DNA of 64,000 nt from Bradyrhizobium quebecense (GTDB lineage Bacteria; Pseudomonadota; Alphaproteobacteria; Rhizobiales; Xanthobacteraceae). The notes under the pieces were generated by a model. That model ran no database searches. It saw only the letters and a list, made by a program, of their open reading frames with translations, and was not told where the DNA came from. Every line of letters starts with the position of its first letter. Position 1 is the stretch's first letter. The stretch covers positions 2,976,001-3,040,000 of the forward strand of contig NZ_CP088022.1 of the NCBI RefSeq assembly GCF_013373795.3, written 5' to 3'. A program made the translations under genes and the position numbers. Positions 1 through 9,257 of this stretch are shown one piece after another.

Positions 1-268
1 GGCCGAACGAGACGGTGTAGCCGTCCGGCGCCGCGCGCACTGCACGGCCGACACCGAGCGAGCCGCCCGCTCCGGTCACGTTCTCGATCAGAACCACCTC
101 GCCGAGCGACCGCTTCATGCGCTCGGCGAGGATGCGCGCCATCGCATCCGACGGACCGCCGGCGGCGAACGGCACGACGATGGTGATCGGGTGCGCGGGC
201 CAGGTTTCCGCCGAAACGCTCCCGGTGAACGCCAACATCGCCAACACGGCCAGAACGAGCTTCCGCAT
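1..268 (-). CDS. TctC/Bug-family tripartite tricarboxylate transporter receptor (partial)
   Basis: Periplasmic solute receptor of the Bug/TctC type, cut by the window edge so that only about 89 N-terminal codons are present. The protein begins with a Sec signal peptide (MRKLVLAVLAMLAF, likely cleaved after SVSA) and continues with PITIVVPFAAGGPSDAMAR, the typical first strand and ligand loop of Bug proteins, then ENVTGAGGSLG, where these receptors bind carboxylates. No TctA/TctB membrane genes are visible on this side. Many Bug receptors are orphans in this group, so the substrate cannot be inferred. The ATG is the only start that gives the signal peptide. Confidence 0.85.
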   Translation of the reverse strand, partial: MRKLVLAVLAMLAFTGSVSAETWPAHPITIVVPFAAGGPSDAMARILAERMKRSLGEVVLIENVTGAGGSLGVGRAVRAAPDGYTVSFG

Positions 269-348
269 CACGCGCTCCCCCTCAATCTTCCTTGTCGTAC
301 CATTTTTGAAGGCCCACCTTTCAACAAGATGGCCCCTCGGACGAGGCG

Positions 349-1590
<1,242 letters not shown>

Positions 1591-1636
1591 GAGATGCGCT
1601 CTTTCTTGTTCTTTGCGAGTTCGTTTTGCCAGACCC

Positions 1637-1742
1637 GTCACCCTGAGGAGCGCGAAGCGCGTCTCGAAGGGCGACGAGCCCCCCTGCTCGATCCGGGCCG
1701 TGCATCCTTCGAGGCTCGCTGCGCGAGCGCCTCAGGATGACG
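1637..1742. repeat. Intergenic palindromic repeat, family A
   Basis: Imperfect inverted repeat between the threonine synthase gene and lpdA. The left arm (CACCCTGAGGAGCGCGAAGC, 1639-1658) is matched by a right arm ending in GCGAGCGCCTCAGGATGACG (1722-1741). The same kind of element (CCTGAGGAGC next to TCGAAGG) is, to my knowledge, scattered through Bradyrhizobium genomes. It probably folds as a long hairpin in the RNA and may act as a terminator for lpdA on the minus strand. Confidence 0.7.
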
Positions 1743-1751
1743 GAGCAGAGA

Positions 1752-3173
1752 CTAGATATTCAGCACGCGCCCGTAGGCGTCGAGTACTGCTTCCTTCATC
1801 ATTTCCGACAGGGTCGGATGCGGGAACACGGTGTGCATCAATTCCTCCTCCGTGGTCTCCAGATTCATCGCCACGACATAGCCCTGGATCAGCTCGGTGA
1901 CCTCGGCGCCGATCATGTGCGCGCCGAGCAGCTGGCCGGTCTTCTTGTCGAACACCACCTTGACGAGGCCCTGGTCCTCGCCGAGCGCGATCGCCTTGCC
2001 GTTACCGACGAACGGGAAGCGGCCGACGCGGACCTCGCGGCCGTCTTCCTTGGCCTTGGCTTCGGTGAGGCCGACGGAGGCGACCTGCGGGTTGCAGTAG
2101 GTGCAGCCCGGGATCAGCAGCTTGTCCATCGGGTGCGGATGCAGGCCCTTGATCGCCTCGATGCAGATCACGCCCTCATGCTCGGCCTTGTGCGCAAGCA
2201 TCGGCGGTCCCGCGACGTCGCCGATCGCGTAGATGCCGGGGACGTTGGTCTTGCCGAGACCGTCGATCACGATGCAGCCGCGGTCGGTTTTGACGCCGAG
2301 CTTCTCCAGCCCGAGATTCTCGATGTTTCCGACCACGCCGACCGCCGAGATCACGCGCTCGAACTCCTTGGCCTGCGGCTGGCCCTTGCCGTCGTCGATG
2401 GTCGCGACCACGCTGTCGGCCTTCTTCTCAAGCTTCGTGACCTTGGTCGAGGACATGATCTTGATGCCCATCTTCTCGAACCGCTTGCGCGCCAGCCCCG
2501 CGATCTCGGCGTCCTCGACGGGCAGGATCTGCGGCAGCACCTCGACCACGGTGACGTCAGAGCCCATGGTGTGGAAGAACGAGGCGAACTCGATGCCGAT
2601 CGCGCCGGAGCCGACCACCAGCAGCGATTTCGGCATCCGCTCCGGCACCATCGCCTCGAAATAGGTCCAGATCAGCTTCTTGTCGGGCTCGAGCCCGGGC
2701 AGCACGCGCGGCCGCGCGCCGGTCGCGACGATGATGTGCTTGGCTTGGTAGGTGCCCTCGCCGCTGGCGCCCTTCGGCGCCTCGACCGCCGACTTCTTCA
2801 CCGTGATCTTGCCGGGCGCATCGATCGTGGCATCGCCCCAGATCACCGTGACCTTGTTCTTCTTCATCAGGAAGCCGACGCCGTCGTTGAGGCGCTTCGA
2901 GACCCCGCGCGAGCGCTGCACCACCGCCTTCGGATCGAACGAGACGTTGTCGGCCGACAACCCGTAATCCTTGGCGTGCTGCATGTAGTGATAGATCTCG
3001 GCGGAGCGCAGCAGCGCTTTGGTCGGGATGCAGCCCCAGTTCAGGCAGATGCCGCCGAGATAGGATTTCTCCACGATCGCGGTCTTGAAGCCGAGCTGCG
3101 CGGCGCGGATCGCGGTCACGTAGCCGCCGGGGCCGGAGCCGATGATGATGACGTCAAAGGATGTATCGGCCAT
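1752..3173 (-). CDS. lpdA: Dihydrolipoyl dehydrogenase (E3)
   Basis: Flavoprotein that reoxidises dihydrolipoamide on E2, passing electrons to NAD+; here the E3 of the pyruvate dehydrogenase complex. The FAD Rossmann motif GSGPGG is at residues 12-17, the redox-active disulfide CLNWGC at 43-48, a second nucleotide-binding motif VVGSGAIGIEF near 185, and the C-terminal HPTLSE with the catalytic His-Glu pair near 452-457. At 473 residues the length is normal. It is the last gene of the pdh cluster and is separated from pdhC by two tiny membrane-protein genes. Confidence 0.97.
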   Translation of the reverse strand: MADTSFDVIIIGSGPGGYVTAIRAAQLGFKTAIVEKSYLGGICLNWGCIPTKALLRSAEIYHYMQHAKDYGLSADNVSFDPKAVVQRSRGVSKRLNDGVGFLMKKNKVTVIWGDATIDAPGKITVKKSAVEAPKGASGEGTYQAKHIIVATGARPRVLPGLEPDKKLIWTYFEAMVPERMPKSLLVVGSGAIGIEFASFFHTMGSDVTVVEVLPQILPVEDAEIAGLARKRFEKMGIKIMSSTKVTKLEKKADSVVATIDDGKGQPQAKEFERVISAVGVVGNIENLGLEKLGVKTDRGCIVIDGLGKTNVPGIYAIGDVAGPPMLAHKAEHEGVICIEAIKGLHPHPMDKLLIPGCTYCNPQVASVGLTEAKAKEDGREVRVGRFPFVGNGKAIALGEDQGLVKVVFDKKTGQLLGAHMIGAEVTELIQGYVVAMNLETTEEELMHTVFPHPTLSEMMKEAVLDAYGRVLNI

Positions 3174-3190
3174 GGCGGCTCCCGTTCAAC

Positions 3191-3433
3191 TCAATTTGTG
3201 ACGCCGCGCGCGCGGCTTCTTGCGATCAACGACCTGACCAGCCATTCGAGCCCGATCGCCACGGCCATGATGGCCAGGGCCGTCAGCACGATCGGCTGGG
3301 CGATGTTCCGCGCCAGCAGTTCGCCGGCGAAGAACGCGGAGTGCAGGAAATCGAACCCGACCGGATTGCACACCAGTGCGGCCGACAGCAGCAGCGAGAT
3401 CCAGGGCCAGCGCGTGCGAGCCGTGCCGGCCAT
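3191..3433 (-). CDS. Small membrane protein in pdh cluster (80 aa)
   Basis: I do not recognise a family. The 80-residue product has two hydrophobic stretches (about 10-27 and 44-64) and a very basic tail ending RSLIARSRARG, so it is probably an inner-membrane protein with a cytoplasmic C-terminus. Its ATG directly follows the stop codon of the upstream 58-residue membrane gene, which suggests translational coupling. Both sit between pdhC and lpdA on the same strand, so they are likely co-transcribed with the dehydrogenase genes. A functional link to pyruvate dehydrogenase is inference from position only. Confidence 0.6.
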   Translation of the reverse strand: MAGTARTRWPWISLLLSAALVCNPVGFDFLHSAFFAGELLARNIAQPIVLTALAIMAVAIGLEWLVRSLIARSRARGVTN

Positions 3434-3610
3434 CTATCCGTACTCCTGCCATACCGCACCGAGGAATATCGACCACGCCAGCGCCAGCACGGCGGCGGCG
3501 ATCATCATGATCCTGAACTGGATCGTCGAAATCAGGTCGCGGTTGACCGCGACGAGCAACGCGACGGCAACGGCGGCGAGCAGGACGTACGGACCGTAGA
3601 TCGCGTACAT
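3434..3610 (-). CDS. Very small membrane protein in pdh cluster (58 aa)
   Basis: A 58-residue open frame with two predicted membrane helices (residues 5-21 and 34-52), beginning MYAIYGPYVLLAAV and ending AVWQEYG. Its stop codon abuts the start codon of the next membrane gene and its start lies about 10 bases after the pdhC stop, so it looks like a real operon member. No family recognised and no charged active-site-like residues. Together with the next gene it could form a small two-component membrane assembly; this is speculation. Confidence 0.55.
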   Translation of the reverse strand: MYAIYGPYVLLAAVAVALLVAVNRDLISTIQFRIMMIAAAVLALAWSIFLGAVWQEYG

Positions 3611-3622
3611 GGCTGATGCCCG

Positions 3623-4990
3623 TCACACCATCATCATCACGGGGTTTTCGATCAGCTGCTTGAAAGCGCCGATCAGCTCGGCGCCGAGCGCGCCGTCGAT
3701 CGCGCGGTGATCGCACGACAGCGTCACGCTCATCATGTGCGCGATCTCGATCTTGCCGCCGCGCACCACCGGACGTTCCTCCGAGGTGCCGACCGCGAGG
3801 ATCGAGGCGTGCGGCGGGTTGATCACGGCGGTGAAGTGGTTGATGCCGTACATGCCGAGGTTCGACACCGCGGTGGTGCCGCCCTGGTATTCTTCCGGCT
3901 TCAGCTTGCGTGCGCGGGCGCGCGCGGCAAAATCCTTCATCTCGTTGGAGATGGTCGACAGCGTCTTGGTCTCGGCCTTGCGGATGATCGGCGTGATCAG
4001 GCCGCCCGGCATCGCCACCGCGACGCCGACGTCGGAATGCTTGTGCTTGAGCATGCCGCCCTCGGTCCAGCTGACGTTGCAGTTCGGGATCTTCTGCAGC
4101 GCGACCGCCATCGCCTTGATGACGAAGTCGTTGACCGAGATCTTGTAGAGCGGCTTCTTCTCCTTGTCCTTCGGCGCAGCGGCGTTGATCTCCTCGCGCG
4201 CGGCGAGCAGCTTGCCGATGTCGCAGTCGATCGTGAGATAGAAGTGCGGGACGTTCTGCACCGAGGCGGTGAGACGCTGCGCGATGGTGCGGCGCATGCC
4301 GTCATGCGGCACGACTTCGTAGGAGCCCGGCTCGAACAGCGCCAGGATCTGCTTGTCGGACATCGACGGTGCGATGCTGGGACCTGTGGCGGCCGGCGCA
4401 GCCGCCGGCGCCCTCAGGCCCTTGCCGGACTTGGCGTCGTCGACGTCGCGCGCGATGACGCGGCCGTGCGGGCCGGTGCCGGTGATGCGGCCGAGATCGA
4501 TGCCGGCTTCCTTCGCAAGCCGGCGCGCCAGCGGCGAGGAGAACACGCGGGCGTGGCCATTGGCTTGCGCGGCCGGTGCAGCAGCCTGCAGCGCAGCGGC
4601 GGGCGCTGCGGCCGGCTGCGGCGCGAGCGCAGCCGCCGGTGCGGGAGCCGCGGCAGGCGCGGCCTGTGCGGCAGGCTTCGGGGCCTCGGCGGGCTTGGCG
4701 GCCGGGGCAGCACCCGCTCCGGCGCTGGCTGCCGCCTTCACGTCCTCGCCGTCACCGGCCATGACGGCGATGACGTCGTTGACCGGCACGTCCTGGGTGC
4801 CTTCGGGCACCAGGATCCTGGCGATCGTGCCTTCGTCGACCGCCTCGACTTCCATTGTCGCCTTGTCGGTCTCGATCTCCGCGATCACGTCGCCGGACTT
4901 GACCTTGTCGCCCTCTTTCTTGAGCCACTTGGCGAGGTTGCCCTTTTCCATCGTCGGCGACAGCGCGGGCATGAGAATATTGATCGGCAT
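3623..4990 (-). CDS. pdhC: Dihydrolipoyl acetyltransferase, pyruvate dehydrogenase E2
   Basis: Core E2 of the pyruvate dehydrogenase complex, moving the acetyl group from lipoamide to CoA. Residues 1-78 are one lipoyl domain with the lipoylated lysine in ETDKATM (K43). An Ala/Pro-rich swinging linker covers about 88-147, the E3-binding domain about 150-185 (SSPLARRLAKEAG), and the catalytic domain runs to the end with DHRAIDG around 427-433. At 455 residues the length is usual for alphaproteobacteria. I take the ATG at 4990 ([18 protein letters not shown]), because the same frame stays open upstream only by chance over the DUF5076 gene. Confidence 0.97.
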   Translation of the reverse strand: MPINILMPALSPTMEKGNLAKWLKKEGDKVKSGDVIAEIETDKATMEVEAVDEGTIARILVPEGTQDVPVNDVIAVMAGDGEDVKAAASAGAGAAPAAKPAEAPKPAAQAAPAAAPAPAAALAPQPAAAPAAALQAAAPAAQANGHARVFSSPLARRLAKEAGIDLGRITGTGPHGRVIARDVDDAKSGKGLRAPAAAPAATGPSIAPSMSDKQILALFEPGSYEVVPHDGMRRTIAQRLTASVQNVPHFYLTIDCDIGKLLAAREEINAAAPKDKEKKPLYKISVNDFVIKAMAVALQKIPNCNVSWTEGGMLKHKHSDVGVAVAMPGGLITPIIRKAETKTLSTISNEMKDFAARARARKLKPEEYQGGTTAVSNLGMYGINHFTAVINPPHASILAVGTSEERPVVRGGKIEIAHMMSVTLSCDHRAIDGALGAELIGAFKQLIENPVMMMV

Positions 4991-4992
4991 TG

Positions 4993-5298
4993 TCAGTGAC
5001 CTTGTTGCGACCGCGGTTTGGTTTGGCCCATGTCGGTCGGCCGGGCGATTTCGGCTTCGAACATCTCGACGATGCGCGCGAGCGCCTCGTCTTCGGTGTA
5101 TTCGCTCTCGCGCGAATAGGCGCGCGCAGCGTGGCGGGCGATGTCCACGAGCATCAGCCCCCACATGTCCGGCTCCTCGAAGGCGCGCTGGAACGCGATC
5201 GACAGGCCGCCGTCGACGACGAAGGCGCGCAGCACCTCGACGGCGTCGTCGCGGCCCATCACGTCGGGCGGCAGCGGCTGCTCCTTCGGACCGGCCAT
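4993..5298 (-). CDS. DUF5076 domain protein
   Basis: A 101-residue soluble protein of the DUF5076 family, which in rhizobia is typically found between pdhB and pdhC, as here (5 bases after the pdhB stop, 2 bases before the pdhC start). It contains VMGRDDAVEVLRAFVVDGGLS and MLVDIARHAARAY, an alpha/beta fold with a conserved helical end. Its role is not known to me; the tight placement implies equal dosage with the E1 and E2 subunits. Start and stop are well defined by the neighbours. Confidence 0.85.
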   Translation of the reverse strand: MAGPKEQPLPPDVMGRDDAVEVLRAFVVDGGLSIAFQRAFEEPDMWGLMLVDIARHAARAYSRESEYTEDEALARIVEMFEAEIARPTDMGQTKPRSQQGH

Positions 5299-5303
5299 CG
5301 GCG

Positions 5304-6698
5304 TTACCGGTAGGACACGGCCTTGGCGGCCGCGACCACCTCGGCGACGGAGGGCAGAGCGAGCTTCTCGAGGTTCGCGGCATAGGGCATCGGCACGTCC
5401 TTGCCCGAGACGCGCGCGACCGGCGCATCGAGATAGTCGAAGGCATGCTCCATGATGCGGGCGGCGACCTCGGAGCCGACGCCGCTCTGCTGCCAGCCCT
5501 CCTCCACCGTGACCGCACGGCCGGTCTTCTTCACCGAATTGATGATGGTCTCGGTGTCCATCGGACGGATGGTTCGAAGATCGATCACCTCGGCCTCGAT
5601 GCCTTCCTTGGCGAGTTCATCGGCGGCCTTCAGCGCATAGGACATGCCCATCGCCCAGGAGACGATGGTGACGTCCTTGCCGGCGCGCGCGATCCGCGCC
5701 TTGCCGATCGGCACCACGAAATCGGGCAGCTTCGGCACCTCGCCGGTGTGGCCGTACAGCATCTCGTTCTCGAGGAAGACCACCGGATTGGGATCGCGGA
5801 TCGCGGCCTTGAGCAGGCCCTTGTAGTCGGCGGCCGAGTACGGCGCGATCACCTTGAGGCCCGGGATCTGCGAGTACCAGGCGGCGTAGTCCTGGCTGTG
5901 CTGGGCGGCGACGCGCGCGGCGGCGCCGTTCGGGCCGCGGAACACGATCGAGCATCCCATCTGGCCGCCGGACATATACAGCGTCTTGGCGGCGGAGTTG
6001 ATGATCTGGTCGATCGCCTGCATCGCGAAATTCCAGGTCATGAACTCGACGATCGGCTTCAGCCCGGCCATCGCTGCGCCGACGCCGACGCCGGCAAAGC
6101 CGTGCTCGGTGATCGGCGTGTCGATCACGCGCCGGGCGCCGAATTCCTGCAACAGGCCCTGCGTCACCTTGTAGGCACCCTGATACTCGGCGACCTCTTC
6201 GCCCATGATGAAGACGTCGCCGTCGCGCCGCATCTCCTCGGCCATCGCATCGCGCAGCGCCTCGCGAATGGTCTGGGTGACCATCTCGGTACCCGCCGGA
6301 ATTTCCGGATCGGGCAGTGCTTCGCTGACCGGCGCGGCCGGCGCCTTCGCCGAGGGCTGCGGCGCTTCCGCCTTGGCTTCTGCAGCGGGCGCCTCCGCGG
6401 CCTTCGGCTGCGGCGCCGGTGCGGCAGGCGCCTTGGCAAGGTCGGCGGCGCTTTCGCCGTCGGCCAGAATGGTGGCGATCGGCGTGTTCACCGCAACGTC
6501 GGCGGTGCCCTCCGGAATCAGTATCTTGCCGAGCGTGCCCTCGTCCGTCGCCTCGACCTCCATCGTCGCCTTGTCGGTCTCGATCTCGGCGATGACGTCA
6601 CCGGACTTGATGGTCTCGCCTTCCTTTTTCAGCCATTTGGCAAGGTTGCCCTTCTCCATGGTGGGCGACAGCGCAGGCATGAGCACTTGAATGGGCAT
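5304..6698 (-). CDS. pdhB: Pyruvate dehydrogenase E1 component, beta subunit with lipoyl domain
   Basis: Beta chain of the E1 heterotetramer, which decarboxylates pyruvate and acetylates lipoyl groups. The protein starts with a full lipoyl domain ([18 protein letters not shown]; lipoyl lysine K43 in ETDKATM), nearly identical to that of pdhC, then an Ala/Pro linker to about residue 135, then the transketolase-like pyrimidine-binding domain ([16 protein letters not shown]) and the C-terminal transketolase domain. A lipoylated E1-beta is characteristic of alphaproteobacterial PDH. Length is 464 residues. Confidence 0.97.
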   Translation of the reverse strand: MPIQVLMPALSPTMEKGNLAKWLKKEGETIKSGDVIAEIETDKATMEVEATDEGTLGKILIPEGTADVAVNTPIATILADGESAADLAKAPAAPAPQPKAAEAPAAEAKAEAPQPSAKAPAAPVSEALPDPEIPAGTEMVTQTIREALRDAMAEEMRRDGDVFIMGEEVAEYQGAYKVTQGLLQEFGARRVIDTPITEHGFAGVGVGAAMAGLKPIVEFMTWNFAMQAIDQIINSAAKTLYMSGGQMGCSIVFRGPNGAAARVAAQHSQDYAAWYSQIPGLKVIAPYSAADYKGLLKAAIRDPNPVVFLENEMLYGHTGEVPKLPDFVVPIGKARIARAGKDVTIVSWAMGMSYALKAADELAKEGIEAEVIDLRTIRPMDTETIINSVKKTGRAVTVEEGWQQSGVGSEVAARIMEHAFDYLDAPVARVSGKDVPMPYAANLEKLALPSVAEVVAAAKAVSYR

Positions 6699-6743
6699 AT
6701 CAGCTCCCGAAATCGGTCTTGAGATTCTTCTGCGCGGATGGGG

Positions 6744-7762
6744 TTAGCGGTAGATGTCGGTGTAGAGCTCGGACGGATCGGGCTCCGGATCATGCTGCGC
6801 GAAGTCGCCGGCTGCGTTGACGATCTCGCGCACCTCGGCGTCGATCGCCTTCAAGTCCTGCTCGCTCACGCCTGCCGCCAGCAAGCGGTTGCGCACCTGC
6901 TCGATCGGGTCCTGGTCGTGGCGGACCTTCTCGACCTCCTCGCGGGTGCGGTACTTCGCCGGATCGGACATCGAATGGCCGCGGTAACGGTAGGTCTGCA
7001 TCTCCAGGATGATCGGACCATTGCCGCCGCGACACCAGCTCGTGGCCTCATCGGCGGCGGCCTTGACCGCACGTACGTCCATGCCGTCAACCTGCTTGCC
7101 GGGAATGTTGAAGGAGACGCCGCGCTTGGAGAAGTCCTGTTGCGCCGAGGCGCGCGACACCGCGGTGCCCATCGCATAGCGATTGTTCTCGATGACGTAG
7201 ATCACCGGCAGCTTCCACAACTCCGCCATGTTGAAGCTTTCGTAGACCTGGCCCTGGTTGGCCGCGCCGTCGCCGAAATAGGTCACGCTGACGTTATCGT
7301 TGCCGCGATAGCGGTTGGCGAACGCAAGGCCGGTGCCCAGCGACACCTGTGCGCCCACGATTCCGTGACCGCCGTAGAAATGCTTCTCCTTGCTGAACAT
7401 GTGCATGGAGCCGCCCTTGCCGCGGGAGTAGCCGCCGCGGCGTCCGGTCAATTCCGCCATCACGCCCTTGGCTTCCATGTCGCAGGCCAGCATGTGGCCG
7501 TGGTCGCGGTAGCCGGTTATGACCTCGTCGCCCTGCTTCAATGCCATCTGCATGCCGACCACGACGGCTTCCTGGCCGATATAGAGATGGCAGAATCCGC
7601 CGATCGCACCCATACCGTAGAGCTGACCGGCCTTCTCCTCGAAGCGTCGGATCAGGAGCATGTCCCGCAGTGCCTTGAGCTCCTGCTTCCTGGAGAATTC
7701 GGGGGAGAGCCAGCCTTCTCCTGCCCTGATTCCTTTGCGACGGTTTTCTTGGGTGTGGCCAT
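6744..7762 (-). CDS. pdhA: Pyruvate dehydrogenase E1 alpha subunit, frameshifted near N-terminus as read
   Basis: TPP-dependent alpha chain of E1. The long intact frame (ATG at 7661, 305 residues) carries IGGFCHLYIGQEA, the TPP motif GDGAANQG...ENN, the phosphorylation-loop-like YRYRGHSMSDPAKYRTREE, and a normal C-terminus. The expected start is the ATG at 7762 (MATPKKTVAKESGQEKAG), but this frame ends soon after. One extra base in the run of five G at 7701-7705 would join it to PEFSRKQELKALRDM just before residue MLLIRRF and give a normal 339-residue protein. So the reading either has a lost base or the gene is a real frameshift mutant. Translation from 7661 alone would lack the N-terminal helix and has no good ribosome binding site. 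Confidence 0.9.
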
Positions 7763-7926
7763 GGCAATTCCGGGTGAGAGAAGTCTAAGAACCCTCTCTA
7801 ACCCAACTCAAATCGCCTTGGAAGGATTGCGTTCGTCCGATGGAATTTTGCTATGCCGCACTGCAACGTGGCGCGACATTTTTGTGATGTTGATCGATCA
7901 ATTTTGAAATTTGACGAACGGGCGCA

Positions 7927-7961
7927 AGTTATTTTCGGACAAGCGCTGTCCGAAAATAACT
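7927..7961. terminator. Perfect 15-bp hairpin between ftsB and pdhA
   Basis: AGTTATTTTCGGACA (7927-7941) is followed by a 5-base loop and its exact complement (7947-7961). The arms hold AT-rich outer halves, so transcripts in both directions end in a U-rich descending arm. It lies 7 bases after the ftsB stop and about 165 bases upstream of pdhA. Most likely it ends the ftsB transcript; a protein-binding role in the pdhA promoter is the alternative. Confidence 0.6.
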
Positions 7962-7968
7962 GCCGGTG

Positions 7969-8286
7969 TCAATTCGCCTTGTTGACCCGAACGAGATCGC
8001 GCGGATTGGCGTAGTCGAGCTGGAAGCGCGCGCGCTCGTCCAGCATGTCGGGATCGACCCGGTCCGACCGCAACAGCGACACGCGCTGCTCGCCTTCGGC
8101 CCGTTCCTTCTTCAGCCGCGCCAGCTCCGAGGTCAGCGCGATGATTTCCTGGTCGAGTTCCTGCCGCGCGTTCAGGCCGTATTTGCCGGTGTAGGCGTTG
8201 ACGCCGAAATACCCGACCATCAGCGCCGCCAGCGTGTAGAGGGCGAGCCCGGTCAGAATCGATTTGAGGCGTGTGCGGGAAACCAT
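7969..8286 (-). CDS. FtsB/DivIC septum formation initiator family protein
   Basis: Bitopic inner-membrane division protein of the FtsB/DivIC family. Residues 1-8 are cytoplasmic and basic, about 10-30 form one membrane helix (ILTGLALYTLAALMVGYFG), and about 40-70 form a coiled coil (LDQEIIALTSELARLKKERAEGEQRV) typical for pairing with FtsL; the short C-terminal domain contains the family's LDERARFQLDYANPRDLV. At 105 residues the size is normal. Its place upstream of pdhA in the same orientation matches the eno-ftsB-pdh order common in alphaproteobacteria. Confidence 0.88.
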   Translation of the reverse strand: MVSRTRLKSILTGLALYTLAALMVGYFGVNAYTGKYGLNARQELDQEIIALTSELARLKKERAEGEQRVSLLRSDRVDPDMLDERARFQLDYANPRDLVRVNKAN

Positions 8287-8326
8287 GGCCGCGAAGATGC
8301 GGCCATGCGGTTAACGGAGTGCTAAA

Positions 8327-8447
8327 CCAGAGCGTTTTCGAGCGAAGCCTGTCCCGGACTTGATCCGGGATGGATAGCGGTTCGCGCGCAGACAACCCGT
8401 CAAAACAACCAGCCTGGAGCTCCGCTCCGATTCAATCGGAACGGGGC
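8327..8447. repeat. Intergenic repeat, family C (copy 1)
   Basis: A roughly 120-base element beginning AGAGCGTTTTCGAGCGAAG and ending with CCGATTCAATCGGAACGGGG. A closely similar copy lies at 20482-20600 and a shorter one at 63196-63246. It contains a nested hairpin, TCCCGG ACTTGAT CCGGGA. It sits between ftsB and the flavin reductase gene and contains no open frame of note. Confidence 0.75.
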
Positions 8448-8453
8448 GCCGGG

Positions 8454-9005
8454 TCAGCCGTTCTGCTTCGCGACGAAGGCGGCGAAAGCGTCAAGGTACT
8501 GCTGCAACACCGTCTTGAGCGCTTCCTTGGTCAGTTCGCCCTTGTCGTCGAAGGCGTCGCCGACGCCGTTCAGATAGGTCTCCGGCTGACCGAGGATCGG
8601 GCCGGAAATGCCCGGCAGGATGTTCTGCAGGTGCTTCGCCGCGCTGACCCCGCCGAGCGGGCCCGGCGAGTTGGAGACGATCCCGACCGGCTTGCCGATG
8701 AATGAACTCTTGCCATAGGGCCGCGAGGCGACGTCGATCGCGTTCTTCAGCACGCCCGGGATCGAGCGGTTGTATTCGGGCGTCACGAACAGCACGCCGT
8801 TCGACTTCTGCAACTTCTCGCGAAAGGCCAGCCAGTCCGCCGGCGGCGCCGCCTCGAGGTCCTGGTTGAAGAAGGAAATGCCCTCGAGGGTCGTCACATC
8901 GAGATTCAGCGAGGCCGGCGCGAGCTTGGCCAGCGCTTTGGCGATCTTGAGCGAGAAGCTCTGCTTGCGGATACTGCCGACGATCGTGACGATGTTGTAG
9001 GCCAT
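8454..9005 (-). CDS. NADPH-dependent FMN reductase family protein
   Basis: Flavodoxin-fold reductase (183 residues) of the ChrR/azoreductase-like NADPH-dependent FMN reductase family. It shows the phosphate-binding start VGSIRKQSFSLKIAKAL (residues 9-25), TPEYNRSIPGVLKNAIDVASRP around 78-99, which contacts the flavin ring, and SNSPGPLGGVSAAKHL. Members reduce quinones, chromate or azo dyes and supply reduced flavin; the physiological substrate here is not indicated by context. The ATG at 9005 gives the canonical N-terminal strand MAYNIVTIVGS. Confidence 0.88.
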   Translation of the reverse strand: MAYNIVTIVGSIRKQSFSLKIAKALAKLAPASLNLDVTTLEGISFFNQDLEAAPPADWLAFREKLQKSNGVLFVTPEYNRSIPGVLKNAIDVASRPYGKSSFIGKPVGIVSNSPGPLGGVSAAKHLQNILPGISGPILGQPETYLNGVGDAFDDKGELTKEALKTVLQQYLDAFAAFVAKQNG

Positions 9006-9023
9006 TGCAAAATTCCCCTCGGG

Positions 9024-9230
9024 TTACGCGTAAGACTGGTGCACTTCACCTACCGGCACGCCAAGAACGATGCAAGTGCATGGATCGTCCAATTCCGGAA
9101 ACGCAGTGTTCGCGAAATTTGCCTGAACATCGGGCTTCACCCAACCAGGAGGTCCCGAAGCGACGGCCCGGACCATGCGCAGCAAATTGTCGACATCTTC
9201 GTCCGAGCATACTGCCACGGATTCCCACAT
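9024..9230 (-). CDS. Possible small protein of unknown function (68 aa)
   Basis: Weakly supported frame on the minus strand, just upstream of the flavin reductase gene and divergent from ddl. It would encode MWESVAVCSDEDVDNLLRMV and end GVPVGEVHQSYA, an acidic soluble protein without recognised domain. Codon third positions are only moderately GC-rich, lower than in the neighbouring genes, so it is either a young or transferred gene or spurious. No clear ribosome binding site. Confidence 0.3.
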   Translation of the reverse strand: MWESVAVCSDEDVDNLLRMVRAVASGPPGWVKPDVQANFANTAFPELDDPCTCIVLGVPVGEVHQSYA

Positions 9231-9257
9231 CACCCGCCGACGTCGAGAGGCCAAACA

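Noticed and set aside
1737..3599. A 620-codon plus-strand frame
   Set aside because: Antisense shadow of lpdA with His/Asp/Leu-rich composition and no domain.
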